Part shown: positions 23,248 through 35,836 of the stretch, piece by piece
How positions within the stretch are numbered: position 1 is the first letter of the stretch
How the letters are laid out: every line of letters starts with the position of its first letter
From: Clavelina lepadiformis
Taxonomy: Eukaryota > Chordata > Ascidiacea > Aplousobranchia > Clavelinidae
Direction of reading: 5' to 3'
NCBI RefSeq assembly: GCF_947623445.1
Contig: NC_135242.1
Location: forward strand, 15,562,001-15,626,000
Length of the DNA: 64,000 bases
Position numbers and translations under genes: made by a program
Notes under the pieces: generated by a model
What the model was told of the DNA's origin: nothing
Databases searched by the model: none
The model's input: the letters and a program-made list of their open reading frames with translations, nothing else

Positions 23248-26200
23248 ATGCAGAGGTTGTTTTTGCCCTTTGTGATAATAAGTTTGCTACTGAAGGCTTG
23301 CATTCAATCCACAACTTCTCAGTCAACATCTAGTAAGTTATAGAGAGAAGTAGATGTGACGTTTATCTACAAAGAGATGATTATGGCATAAAAACAGCAA
23401 AAAAAGTAATTTCACAGCAGTATTTACAGACAAGTTGTTATAGAGTAGTCGTCAATAACGTTCCGATATAGGGGTATCTATACCTTTTTTCAAGTTACTT
23501 GATTTAGTGTCCAGCTTAAAAAAGTCTATTTAATTAAATAATCTTAAATGAAATTCGAATTATAGTAAAATAGTTATGTCATGTACTATGGTGTAAATAT
23601 ACTTCTAGACAAAAATTCATTGGTTTTTATTAGGCCTACAACAAAAGTTTAGTCATCTGTATAAAATTTAGAGCAGTTTCTTTCCACCTCAATCACAGGG
23701 GAGATCTCGAAATAAGTTAACAATCAAAGAATGTTCAATAGATTGTGATTTACCTACTGTGCCTATAGTTCCATGAAATTAAGAAATATATCAATTACTT
23801 TATCTAGGTTGCGAAAGTATTGCAGGAAGAGCACTTATTTCGGGCTACAGGTATTTTACCACACCAAACTACCCCAAGAAGTTCCCTGGACAAACGCAAT
23901 GCAACTGGCGGTAAATGGAGTTTTGTAAATTTTGTTTTTTCATTGGAATGATGAAATATTTGTGACCATTTATACATAAATTTCTTAGAAAGTATGAACA
24001 TTAGGAACATTTTTACTTCGTTTCAGAATTCAAGCCCAGCGTGGATATCGTGTTGAACTCACCTTTCTTTCATTCTATTTGCTCAGTGGGCCTGGAAACG
24101 GATGCGCAATGCAGCACGTTAAGTTTTTGGATTTATATTCGGGAAAGCTTGACGGTCCCTACTGCGGTAACACGCCCCCACCACCTATTATTACTACAGG
24201 TACACTTATATGCCAACTTTCAAGGGATTTAGGATACCTAATCATTTTTTTACAGGAAACCTAATCATTTTTTATAGCGTTAGAACGATTTTGAGATTTG
24301 TTAGGGAAATGGTTTTAATTTGTATGAAAATATCAAACTTTTGCAAATAATAACAATATTTCCATGGTGTGATTTACATGTTATTTAAGTATATGCAATA
24401 ACTATATGCTGTAGCAATAACCAATCACTGTATTGCGTTCAAGCAAAATTTAATTCATATATCCGATTTGTTTCATGTCAAATCTTGCCATAATTGGTTA
24501 ATGGTATAGGTTAACTATTAATAATATATCAATGATATTTAAAAATATTGTTAGCAGAATTAGTAAATGATTGTGGTTATTGATAACTCTTATTTTATTC
24601 ACCTGTTTAATAGACCATTTAATATTCAAACTGAAAACTATTGAATTGCATTATAAGAAAAATTTTATGTGGGTGCAATTTCGCGCCTATAGGAGAAATT
24701 ACTTGGGACACATCATGAATGTTAGAGCACAGTGTATCTTTCAGTAGTGAGTTCATTCTCATAATTTTACAGGACCGTCAATACAAATTATACTTGAGTC
24801 GAATGCGGTTGGAATAACTGCTTATTACAGAGGTTTCCAAGTTCGTTACCGTGCTACAACACAACCTTCGTCCCCAAGATGTAGGACTTACAGTAAACGT
24901 TGTATAAATAAGCTTCAAAATAAAACGTAGACAATATCAAAATAATTACAAACAGTATTATTTATGTTTTTGTGTATGTTATAAAACTACTTTTTACTAA
25001 ATACAGTTCGTGATCTTGCTGGGTTATGGACACGATACCAAGTGGCTGGTGGAGCTCCTGTTCCCACTCAAATTACAACGACTGCATTGACTCGCAGCAG
25101 TGATGACGTCGATGATAACAACAACGCTGCCATTGACGCAGTCAATAACCGCGTTAACAACCAGAATAACAACAATAACAATGGAATAAATAGACAGAAT
25201 AACGGGGAAAGTGAAAACGATGTAACGTATAACGAGTAAGTTTTTATTGCCACTATTTATCGTTTTATTTTTCATACAAAATATGTGTTTCCATTGTGAA
25301 ATATGTTTACACGCAATTAGTATAGATCGTTATTAATTTGTTGCGTTGGATATTACCAGCAGACGCATATAAACAGAAATTCGTGTTTTTTCTGCGTGTA
25401 AGATGGATGCATTTGAACACTCCAGTCCGGAAAATACCGACTCGAATTCGATCCACTTCTAGCACTAGACGTAATACTGGTTCTAAAAAGATTTCACCTA
25501 ATGATAATAATCAAAGAACTCCCCCTAATCGACACAAAGATAGTAAGCTATACATTTATTTACTGGCCATCAGCAAATGCTATTATGGTTCATGTATCAC
25601 AAATTTTAATTTCGTTTTGTTCTATATTTAACAATTTTTCTATAGAGTTTAAGGATGATTCAAACAGTGAGATAAAAGACAAGACAAAAAGACACACGTC
25701 TTTAACAGCCGGCTCTATAGCTGCAATTGTCATTGCGGCGTTAGCACTCTTGGCCATACCAGTTTTATTCATGTACCGTCGAAAGCGGAAAAAGTAAGCT
25801 CATGTTTCAATTAATACGTCGTTTAGGCCAGGCTAATGTTTTACTGTTAACCACAAAATCGCCTTTGTTCTTACAGCGTAATGATAACTTTATTCATTAT
25901 TTGTACTTTGTAACAACTCGAAGCACAGCCAAAAAAATAGCTTTTTGGCCCCAAGGCATATATGAAAACGTCTTTACCCATGCATTAGGGAATACTATTA
26001 AACTCATTATAGGCTTACAACAGCTTTTTTCTGAAACCATATAGGATCACTTTTGAACGAGAAATTATTGTGTCCATCATATATAAACAATCATGAACAA
26101 CTACAAATCACATTTGTCTGCACATTCGTTAATCGTTATGCATGAAATTATTTTTCCAGAAACAAGAGGACGGAAAGTTCATCGCCATCTGTGGATGGAC

Positions 26201-26493
26201 AACCACAAAGACATTTTGACAGAACCCAAAAACTAAGTAACCAACACGAGTCTGAACGATCCAGATCTCCGCCTTATCCACAAAAGAATGGATATTTACC
26301 TGAGACTATTCAGGCGCCAACTTATCAAAACGCAAAAACTTCCCGACAGAGCAGACAGCATTCTCACCACAAAGAAAGTAGACGAGTGCGTCAAAACTCT
26401 AAATCAAGTGATGCGAGTCATCCTACACGTCGCAGCTCCAACTCAAAAAAATCTCGGCATATTTCTCAATCTCGTCAGAAAAACAGGCACTGA
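23248..26493 (+). CDS. Single-pass membrane protein with a CUB-like ectodomain, 8 exons
   Basis: Exons 23248-23332, 23808-23910, 24027-24199, 24773-24880, 25007-25235, 25403-25542, 25646-25793 and 26160-26493 join to 439 residues. A second in-frame ATG at 23233 would add five residues. The signal peptide is LFLPFVIISLLLKACIQS. A CUB-like domain spans exons 2-4: CESIAGR, YFTTPNYPKKFPG, CNWR, FYLLSGPGNGC, FLDLYSGKLDGPYCG and YYRGFQVRYRA. An Asn-rich stalk follows in exon 5 (VNNQNNNNNNGINRQNN). The membrane helix in exon 7 (AGSIAAIVIAALALLAIPVL) is followed by the basic stop-transfer YRRKRKK. The cytoplasmic tail is Ser/Arg/Gln/His-rich with no known domain. A polyadenylation signal lies at 26609-26614. 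CUB domains bind proteins or glycans outside cells; the partner is unknown. Confidence 0.78.
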
Positions 26494-27502
26494 CAGATTT
26501 GTATATTTGCTGACCGCGATGCATTCATTAATATACCATGAAGCCTCAACCCTACCGTAACATACGAGCGCTGCACAGAAGCAAATAGATTTTACAATAA
26601 CAAATGACAATAAAACTATGTACATTGCTGCCTACTGTAGGTTTTAAGGCCCAATAAATTGGGTTTGTGAGAAGGCGTGGAACAATGCTCCCACTCACTA
26701 AATGCACTTGTGGCCTAGTGGGTGGAGCTGGTATAAACTGTGCCCTGGAGCAAAGAATTTAACACTACTGTGCTCACCCTATTTTCACACGTTAATTTTT
26801 TAAAGTGAAATGAAAGGCCGGATCCCACAACCCTGTTCCGCCATCTAAGTTTGACTGTAAATTATTATTATTGTCATCTACAGTATACATTTAGTTCGGA
26901 GGGGTCAGAGCGTAAAGGTCTCAATAATGCGACCTGGGTTAGGTGTCCACCAGCGCTACCATTGTAATACAACGTAGCCTAATCAAGGCATTAAGTGAGG
27001 ATGGTTCCTGTTCAGTAGTCCTGGTGAAGAGTTCCAAATTCGAAAAATAAACAAATAATGTGTTTTTCGAACTTGCACAAAGACAAGCTCGGGAACCGGG
27101 GTTTAAGCGGTGAGGAATCATCACCGAGTTTAAGTCGTGCAAAAACCTTCTTCAGTTCGAAGATAGAGATTCTGACACAGCACTCGCATTTTTGTGTCAA
27201 ACAATCCAACGTTCTTTTTTATTGAACTGTTGCATGGCCAGTTGTGCAAACGCAGTTTTAGAATTAATTAGTTTCAGCCGAAAATAATTTGCTATGACGT
27301 AGCAAAGAGAAATCGCAAAAAGAACAGAACATGTTAGATAAAAAAGTTCGCATTTTAACACAAAATAGTAAAATGCGTAGTTTATTACAGCAGAACAGCA
27401 CGAGGGTAAAGTATAGACTCCAACAGTACGTATAAAACAAATGCAAGATACAAACGCAGTCTGGAAAATAATACATTAAAACTATCCAAGTAACAAAACT
27501 GA
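26494..27502. other. Intergenic between convergent CUB and CFAP52 genes, with a SINE-like repeat
   Basis: Contains the 3' ends of both genes: AATAAA at 26609 for the plus gene and its reverse complement at 27381-27386 for CFAP52. A tRNA-like repeat lies at 26690-26865. Confidence 0.5.
26690..26865 (+). repeat. SINE-like repeat with a tRNA-like A box
   Basis: The stretch GTGGCCTAGTGGGTGGAGC matches a tRNA A-box region, followed by TGCCCTGGAGCAAAG. The right end runs into ATTATTATT repeats. This order suits a tRNA-derived SINE; a B box is not clear. Confidence 0.35.
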
Positions 27503-30500
27503 TCACTCCCTGCATGGGTATTTCCAGAGAAGAATAGCGCCATCAGTACTGACACTAACCGCAAACTGAAGGTTGGGACACATCTTCACACGCGTTATGT
27601 TGCCGCTGTGACCCTCACCGATATCGGTTTCCGTGCCACAATTGTAGTCCCATATCTATAAATGGCGATAAAGCGTGTTCTTATGATATATCCAGCTAAG
27701 CTTGAATTTGAAAGAATAAACAGAACGCTATGGTATTGCGCAAATGTGCAATGTTAATATAGTCCTTCGAAATTCGCCAGTATCTCGTGGCAAAGTATTT
27801 AAATGTTGGTTAAATATGTGGGCTAATAATCTACCTTAACCAATTTGTCATCACCACCGGTGATTAATTGTTTGCCATCAGGAGAAATGTCCATTCCATT
27901 GATGGATCCTGACATTGAGCCATCCACTTCTCGAATTTGACTTCCATCAAATGTATCCCAATAAGCAACTTTGCGGTCGGTACCAGAAGTGATAATCTGC
28001 AAAACATTGATTAATGCTAAATTAAAAGAAAGTATCAAGAGTATTGCATTTTGCTATTTATTAGTAAATTAAGCATGAACTCGTATGTGGAAACGTTATG
28101 CCATGAATTCACTTTATTGAAAGTCACAAAACATATTAAAAATGTGGTTGGTTCAGTACCTGATGGTTTGTAGGATGATAACAGACACATTGAAAAAGTG
28201 TGTTTGCCAGAACCATCTGAAATCGAGTAAATTTAAGCAAGTCCCATATTATGCAAGTTCCGTCGGATGATGCCGTAACGCATTGCTTATTGTCGGACAT
28301 CACCTGTTGAAAACGTAAATCGGTAAGTACTAGGGATGGGCCGATACGAACCCAAACCCGAATAGATTCGCCGAATATCGCCTTTATGGAAGATTCGGGC
28401 GAACACGAATACCAACAATGGCGAACCCGAATACAATATTACTTATAAATTTACTGACTTTCGTCAAAAAATGATGATCTAGTTTCCGGACAATGCTAAA
28501 CTAGAGTCAGCAGTACTTACAATGAAGGTTGTTTTCCTAACAATTTTACTTTTTCGATCGTTTTTAAATACTATTTTTCGAAAGAAAGCGATTTGTTTAT
28601 CGATTTTAGAAGCAAGACTTGACAACTTTGGAGGAAATTTTATTGTTTGGTTCTAATACGAATAGATTCGGGATTCGTTCGTGTCGACCTTCATGATATT
28701 CGGGTTCGCACGAACCCGAATAATTTTCCTCGCGGCACATCCCTAGTAAGTACAGCAACTAAAATATTAGAATTGGGATAGACCGGGAAAAGTTCACCTT
28801 TATGCATGTGACAGTTGACTTGTGTTCCTTCATGGCTTCTTTCAGTTTCTGTGTCAACGGGTTGGTTGAGATGTCCCATACACGCACCTAGCAAATAAGT
28901 TCATAGGATATGTTGGTTAACAGAAGGTGATAGGATAATTCCAAAGAACTGTGTATACAGTACATAATCCAATCCCTACACTGCACTATGCAAAAGACCG
29001 CAGATCCAAAGTTAAAGATTTAGAAAACTTCTGATGTTTCAGAACAATTTTGAGAGTTTGGGTTAATAATTTTGAATAAAATTCTATCACTTGCCAACAA
29101 TTTCTGTTTGGAAATTCTGATTCTTATGATGTGGTTTGGATTATTCCATCATAAGGGTTAAGGTAAGGTATTAAAGGTATCAATTTAAGATCTGTAAACT
29201 AAAGCTAAAGCCAGACGTGAAAGTCACTACCTGCCCTTCTCCACCTCCAGAAATAATTCTTTGACAATCTGATGTCGTAGCAATTGCTGTTACACCAGAG
29301 TTGTGAGCATTATTGATGATATACAAAAGCTTGCCAGATTCAGGCAAAAATGCTCGAATTTTTCCATCATTCCATGCAGTTATGAGCGAATGTCCGTCCT
29401 AAAAAATAGCAATAATCATGACCAGTGCATGAACAAATTTGAAAAGAATTCATCCTACATAAGCCAAACATACTTCCATAAACTCAATCGCATGGCAAAT
29501 CATATTGGGAACAGTAATCCTAAGGCGTTCTCGGGATGTTTGGGTGTGCCAAACTCTGATATCATTTCCAGAACAAGTTGCATACAAAGCAGAGCATCCA
29601 GATGGGAAAGCAATGTCAAGCACAGGTTGATAATGGGCAGACATTATTAATTCTTCTTTGAAATCAGTGAAATTGAATCTGTTAAATAGGTGAGAGTAAA
29701 AAATAGAATTTTAATAAAAGATTACTTTTTGAATTTTTCTAATAAATTAAGCCTTGCTAAAACATTTTGTCATTGTCATAGCAAATGTTTTTTCAAGTTG
29801 GCAAACTAAACATTTTGATACCGGAATATCTGAGACATTTTAGTGCCGACAAAAAACTGATGCCCTTCCCCTCTCAAAGCAACAGATGTTACTGAACCGC
29901 TGACTTTTCTTGGTGGCTTAACCAAAGAATATTTTGCACTTGTGCCTTTCACCAAAGCAACAGTGCCATCTCCGGCCCCAATGAGCAAGTCTCCATTTTT
30001 AAGAATCTAAGCAAAATAACTTAGTTCAAAACATATGTTATGTTGGTATATTATATATTAACAGATTAAAATGATTAAGTAGTATATATTGTAAACAACT
30101 ATTACCCTTATGTCTGCTATTCCTTGACTGAATTTTCCTTTGGTTGGCCCGAAATTGGCAACCAACTTTGTTTTCATGTTAATTTTTAAGATGTCTCCAC
30201 TTGTGGTTCCACAATAGAAAAAATTGTCTTGGTCGTCAACCTGTTAAGCAACAGTACTTTTAAAAGTTATAAAACACCTCTGAGTAAATAAGGTTTGAAG
30301 AAAAGTTGAAAGTAAAAATTGATATGTGATTGCATTGTGTCACCTCAACGCATTTTACTATTCTTTTCAGTTGTCCCATGTTACACTCTGTTGGCCGAAT
30401 CTTGCGGTTTTGTAAATCAAGCTCCCACACTCTCAATGTGCCATCCCCCGCAGTGATAAACACATCATCACTGTTGTTTGCATATTTCACAGTAAATGTT

Positions 30501-31710
30501 GTTCCAGCAGATTGGACTGCAGCAGGTGAACCACAAACCTGTAAAATAAGAAAAATATTTATACACTTTGTTGATCTGGAGTCTGGACAATAGCACAATA
30601 TTTATATGTGAATTGTGAGGAGATAATTTTCAATGTTTAAACTTCAATGTCAGTAAATAACATGTCTTGGCTGGATGAATAATATACATTAGCAAGTCAT
30701 GTAAAGTTTGGAAAAAAAATAATGATGCAAACCACTTACTGCTTGTGCGGTTTTAAGATTCCATGCAACCACTGAACCATCATCTTGGCCACCAAGGGAA
30801 ACAAGATAAAGTTCATTGGGTGAAAAGGCAAGTGCTTCAACTTTAACTTTATGCAAAGTAAGCCGGTAGAGTAAGCTGCGGGCTTTGTAGTCCCAGACAA
30901 TTATATCAGCTTTAAAGCCCATGTGAGTTACCTAGACACAAACAAACATATCAACATAATTTAGCACATTTTGCTGTATACCAATGTATTTCAAACTACT
31001 CTATATTACATTTTTGCAAGTACAATTAAAAACCAAAAAAGTTGCAATTAAAGAAATAAATTCAGGAATCCTACATTTTTATACCAACATGTTTCAGACG
31101 TAAACATTTGTCCCTTTTCAGAGCAAATAAGTAAAAGCAAATGTTTATAAGTAAGGTTACTCTTGTACGGAGTACACATAAATACTTATTCCACCATTAA
31201 CTTTATCATTTATTTGCTTGTATTTACTTTGAAAAGGCAAAAATGTTTACATTTGAAACATGTTAGTATAAATGCTTCATGCATTTGTTGTTTTAATTGC
31301 AATCGTATACTTTTTAAGATTGACTTCATTGATTGACTCTTTATATCTTGTTGTACAATTAGGTAAAAAAATTTTTTACCTGGCCTGAAGCAAGGTATTT
31401 GCCACTTTTGGAAACAGTTAAACAAGATACATTGTTTGTATGTCCTGTCAAGAACTCCTGCGTATTGGTGTTAAGGTTGCGAACAATAACTGTACATCCC
31501 AATGGATAAACCATATGTTCTCTGTTGGTGAAATTACAAAAACATTTGTTAAATATTGCCAAGCACTTTATTAGCAAAACAGGAAAATAATATATAAAAA
31601 GCCTCATGCAATGCAAACCTGTCAGGATGAATTATGAGGCCTCCATTTACATCTCCATTAAAACCAATTGTGGACAATAATTCGAGTTTATTTACATCAT
31701 CAGATCCCAT
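27503..31710 (-). CDS. CFAP52: CFAP52 (WDR16), WD40-repeat cilia/flagella protein, 12 exons
   Basis: Exons in transcript order: 31710-31619, 31521-31380, 30931-30740, 30538-30344, 30240-30106, 30006-29822, 29678-29474, 29398-29231, 28887-28798, 28303-28160, 27996-27835, 27655-27503. They join to 620 residues, the length I recall for human CFAP52, with all phases consistent. The recognisable order is intact: MVYPLGCTV, GHTNNVSCL, MGFKADIIVWDY, VSLGGQDDGSVVAW, GDGTLRVWELDLQNRKI, RPTECNMGQLKRIV, LRGEGHQFFVGT, DIRVWHTQTSRERLRITVPN, GGGEGQVRVWD, VTASSDGTCIIWDL, ITSGTDRKVAYWD, SGSINGMDIS and DGAILLWKYP. These form two WD40 propellers. CFAP52 sits in motile cilia as a microtubule inner protein of the doublets. 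Polyadenylation signal at 27381-27386. Confidence 0.96.
28323..28753. mobile_element. hAT-type MITE with perfect 8-bp target duplication, in a CFAP52 intron
   Basis: The element body is 28331-28745 (415 bp). Its ends are TAGGGATGGGCCG and the reverse complement of CGGCACATCCCTA. It is flanked on both sides by GTAAGTAC (28323-28330 and 28746-28753), an 8-bp duplication typical of hAT transposition. Both subterminal regions carry CGAACCCGAAT-like words in opposite orientation. No open reading frame. Confidence 0.9.
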
Positions 31711-33979
31711 ATTATACTTGATAAATAAACTTTAAGAACAACAAAGTCTAATGTATTACCTAAAAATTCAAATAGAAAACTTCAAAACTATTTTAACTGC
31801 TTCTTTGTTTGGACACAATTTATGATCATATTACAATCTTTTGTATTTAAAATAAAGCCTAGAATGCATGGTGATATGCAATTATGACCATGATGAGAAT
31901 ATATTGTGTTTGAGCAATTTTCTTAGCTCAAAGTTTTACATAATTTTATCAGTAGACTTCAAAAACAAAGATATGTGTACAGCTAACCTCCTGTAAGTTT
32001 TGCTAAAATTATTGTTTGGAAATAGAGAAAATAAACTTATTTTTACACAAAATATCTAAGTTATAAACCTATTTTAAAAAATTAGTTTGGTTTTTTTTCA
32101 TCGATTGACCATTCGTTAGCATAGGTAAAATGTCATATCATTAGTGCATTCAGAGCTGCAGTATGCAATTGCATTTAATCAGTACATAGTAAAGCACCAA
32201 AAGTTGTTTATGACTGGGTCATTATTTAGGCTATCCAAGAGCCTAACAAGTAACAAAATGCAAAGAACATTGACAGTCATTGTGCCTGCATGTGACTTGT
32301 ACTTATACCTTGCCATGGATGTCAAAGAAGTTTATCATACTATCATATCATACAAGTATTCACCATGGTAAGCTGTATAATTTACTGGACTGTTTCTTTT
32401 TAATGCAGCATTCCTACACAAAAAATACAATTTAAAGCTATTTGTCACTGCCTTGCTGGTAGCCTGCACCTTTCAGTAACATAACATTCCTTTGTTTACT
32501 TATTGTTACCACTACATTTAATTAGATTTAATCACAATTAATCTAAAAAATAGGCCTAAATCATCTGAAACTATTAGGACTACAAAATATTTTTTTTTTG
32601 GTTTTTAACACTGCAGCGCAAAAGGGAAAAACTCAAATTATGTTAGCTAATTTGAAGTTACCCCTGATATTAGCTAACTTGGTCTATAAGCTCTCAAATT
32701 CATTTACTCATTTATTCTCTATTATTATAAAATAGGGTAATTTTAACAGACACCGATAAAGTATCTCTATTAGATTTTGTTTTCGTATATTATGGTAGAT
32801 GGTCAATCTCTTTTTGAGACTGAAAAAAGATTAGTTCACTTACCATTCGTTTTAGAACCATTACCGCATTAAAATCCATGACAGTCAGTTCAAATAAAAA
32901 ATAAATTGTTTGTTGTACTCTACTGGAAAGTTTGCTTTCAGTGTACCAGATAAATGCACTAATAATATATAAGCCTAAGTTTGCATCATGCAGTCATGCC
33001 AATGTTATGACACAGATTATGGTGCAAAGCGGCTTTTTCTTCGGCACATCATACAAACTTTCCAGTTGGGTTGTTCCATTTTGGAAAGTATTAAATCAAT
33101 TTTACTACCAAATTTTATTCTACAATTTATCAGAAAACATTTTTCATGTTTTAAACATGACTTTCTTAATGATAGCTGACTTTATTTCAATTCATTTTTT
33201 ACCAAATACGATAGGCCTACATAAAACTGTGAAAGCATTATTGTTACTATATTACAGATTGTGTACATATAACTGATGCAAGACATCGAAAGACCACATA
33301 TACGGTCATTAAGGTCTTTTGCTCTGACCTGAAAAAAAAAACTGCCAGAAACTAAAAAGTGATCATGGTTGGCCTAGGCTAGTGGGCAGTGGGGCAAAAT
33401 ATACCGGTAAATCTGTGACACAATTTATTGCAAAAACGAACTGATAATATTGTGATCATTTCGTGTAAATTCATTGTGTGCAAAGTCTCACCATAGTGCT
33501 TATGCTTGCACAATTCAATGTAAAGCTATCAAGCTAAGTTACAAAGCAGTGAATGCTCAAAATCTTCTGGGTTACAGCCTATGAAAGTTACACCATTCTA
33601 ACAATCTTTGGACGTTCGTATGGATATAGACCATAAGAAAACTTTCACAACTGCAATTCCAACGGACTACCATCGTCACATTCAATATCTTGACAGAAGC
33701 TAATTTGCCTGCAAACTTTGAACTTATGGAATGCTTTATTTTGACCATGCCAGCAAAACCAACTCTGATTTACTCTACCGGACATTTGTGTTACGAGATG
33801 TTTCCATAACAACGTTTCCATGTAACTTTTAAAGGGAAAAAGGCCAGTAAATATAGACATCTTATGTAACCGTAAAATAGCACACCCAAACAAAATCTTG
33901 TTCCCTTATTTGTTTAAAAGTTAGCCTATTGGCAAAACCTAACACCGATAAATGATTACCGATTCACTTCTACAATTTC
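31711..33979. other. Intergenic, no gene seen
   Basis: Upstream of CFAP52, so its promoter is expected just above 31710. The longest open frames are low-complexity, Phe/Leu/Tyr-rich AT translations with no domain or splice support. Confidence 0.4.
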
Positions 33980-34185
33980 GTTCCCATGACCTTGCCCCCA
34001 AGGATGAAAAGGTTGTCCAGTGGTGTGAGAATGAGCATTAGCAGACATTGAGCAGTCACATTGCGCAAAACAAAGCATTTATCACAGTGTCTAATGTGTT
34101 GGCGGTGGCTGGTAAGACTGTGCGTATTTTATCACCACATAAGTGTGCAGTACTCAGCAATGGAGCAGATTAGGGCCTGGGCTGC
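33980..34185 (+). pseudogene. Relic of a hAT transposase C-terminal (dimerisation) region
   Basis: One frame reads HDLAPKDEKVVQWCENEH, stop, QTLSSHIAQNKAFITVSNVL, AVAGKTVRILSPHKCAVL and then a stop. This follows the hATC pattern W-x-E-N, T-L-S-x-x-A, S-x-x-x-F-S-x-A-G and L-S-P-x-x-x-x-x-L. It has two in-frame stops. Confidence 0.45.
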
Positions 34186-34189
34186 TGTA

Positions 34190-35345
34190 CGCAAAGTATC
34201 AGCCCCAGAGCTCAGTCTGAACCATCCAGGTAAAGTATCATAGAGGCGCGAGATGTAGGGTTTGTTGCGTAATGACTCCAAATGTTGACGTCATTTGGCG
34301 GTACGTGAACGTCAAATCCAGACTCGAGATAGGCTACTTGGAGGCAGGAGGGAAAGATACATCTGAAGGATATATATGGGGATATTATGCCGATCGAGTA
34401 GTCGTGCTCTGGCAAACAGTCCCGCTCATTATTCCCTATTTCCGTGCTAAGCACACGACGACCAAATTGCCCGCGTTAGCATAGGCTACTTGCACGACAT
34501 TGTGTTCGGTAGGCCAAGAGTGTAGAACTGTAGATGTTGAAGACAGAAGAAAAAGAGTCAGCACTGACAGAAAGTAAAATCTACCACGAGAATGTCTGTT
34601 TATTTAATGAAAGGCTCTTACAGTGTTTTTATGAAACAGTAGAGTTGAAAATAACATATTGTGTATAATGTCTAGAGCTATGATGAATGATTAAACTATG
34701 ACTACATTTATAAACAAATGAATAAAATATAGCTCATTTGGAGCACTAAATACATATAAGTTATAAATATTTTTGACTTTGAAAACCGCAAAATAACTTA
34801 TACTTGTTTTACGGGGTTGTTTTTCAGATAACTTATACCAAAAGTTTCTTTTTCAGCGGCAAGTAAGTTTTTTGGTTTGTTTGCTGGCAAGGCAAGCCCG
34901 TAGCTGAGGGGTGTGATTACAACTACATCTCGCTAAGTTGTACGAACGTACGTTAGTGACGCAAAATCTTATCAACTAGTGCGATTACAATTACTTCTTT
35001 TCTTGTTCATTAAATTTCTTTTTTCTTCTCGATGAATAACGAGAAACTCAAAGCACTCGCTAAGCATATTACTTTCTTTTCAAAAAATTTTTTTTACCAA
35101 TGGCTGCGTTTTTGGCGATCCGAAACGATATATATTTCCCTTTTTTCTGTTTAACTTTGTTTTTTTCATTCTTATAGACTGTCTAAAAGTGAAACCAAAT
35201 AATGTTATTGAAAACGCAGTTTAACACTTCTTCGCTGTTAACCCTAGTAAGGCATATATGTTTCAATTTATTTATATATAATTAATTTAAGACTAAGCGA
35301 TCTCTTTTTTTCTTTTCCTTCCTGACTTGTGAAGTGATTCATCGG
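34190..35345. other. Intergenic, no gene seen
   Basis: No coding exon or clear repeat recognised beyond AT-rich sequence. Confidence 0.35.
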
Positions 35346-35836
35346 CATAGGTGGGCAGTTCCGCGGTACTTTTCAGTAACGATACCGGTACCGTCGGTGC
35401 TTTTGAGAAAAAGTACCAAATCTTTGTACCGTATTACTTTTTTTAAGAAATTTCAGTCGATCCTGGTACTCGGTACTTTTCACGTGATTATTACAAAATT
35501 TGAACAAGTATGCTTTCAAAAATACATGTTAATTAATCCTTAATACTAATTTTAGCATCTGTTGATCTTTTTTAATCTGGAAATGTCAAGTAAAATGGCA
35601 AACGTTTAAGGTCACCTATGTTTTGACCTGCAGCATCCTTTACCGGGGGCTTAACAGCGGCAAACATTGCATTTGCAGCAGCATCTTTTACACAACAAGT
35701 ACTGGTGATAAGTACCGACAAAGTTCCAAACTACTTTTTTTAAATAGTACCGAATACCGGAACCGTCGGTACATTTTTTGCCAAGTACCGGTACCGTTAC
35801 TGACGGTGCTTTCGAAGTACCGACTGCCCACCTCTG
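35346..35836. mobile_element. hAT-like MITE with diverged ends
   Basis: The left end is CATAGGTGGGCAGT and the right end is ACTGCCCACCTCTG, imperfect inverted repeats. Both subterminal parts are rich in GGTACCG words (GATACCGGTACCGTCGGTGC on the left, AGTACCGGTACCGTTACTGA on the right). The flanks TTCATCGG and CTCATAGG match at six of eight positions, so a worn 8-bp target duplication is likely. Confidence 0.65.

Noticed and set aside
25042..25253. Antisense open frame over the Asn-rich stalk
   Set aside because: It mirrors the AAC-rich coding exon; the plus-strand frame fits the CUB gene.
32932..33276. 114-codon plus-strand frame as a membrane protein
   Set aside because: AT-rich hydrophobic translation without splice support, signal or recognisable domain.
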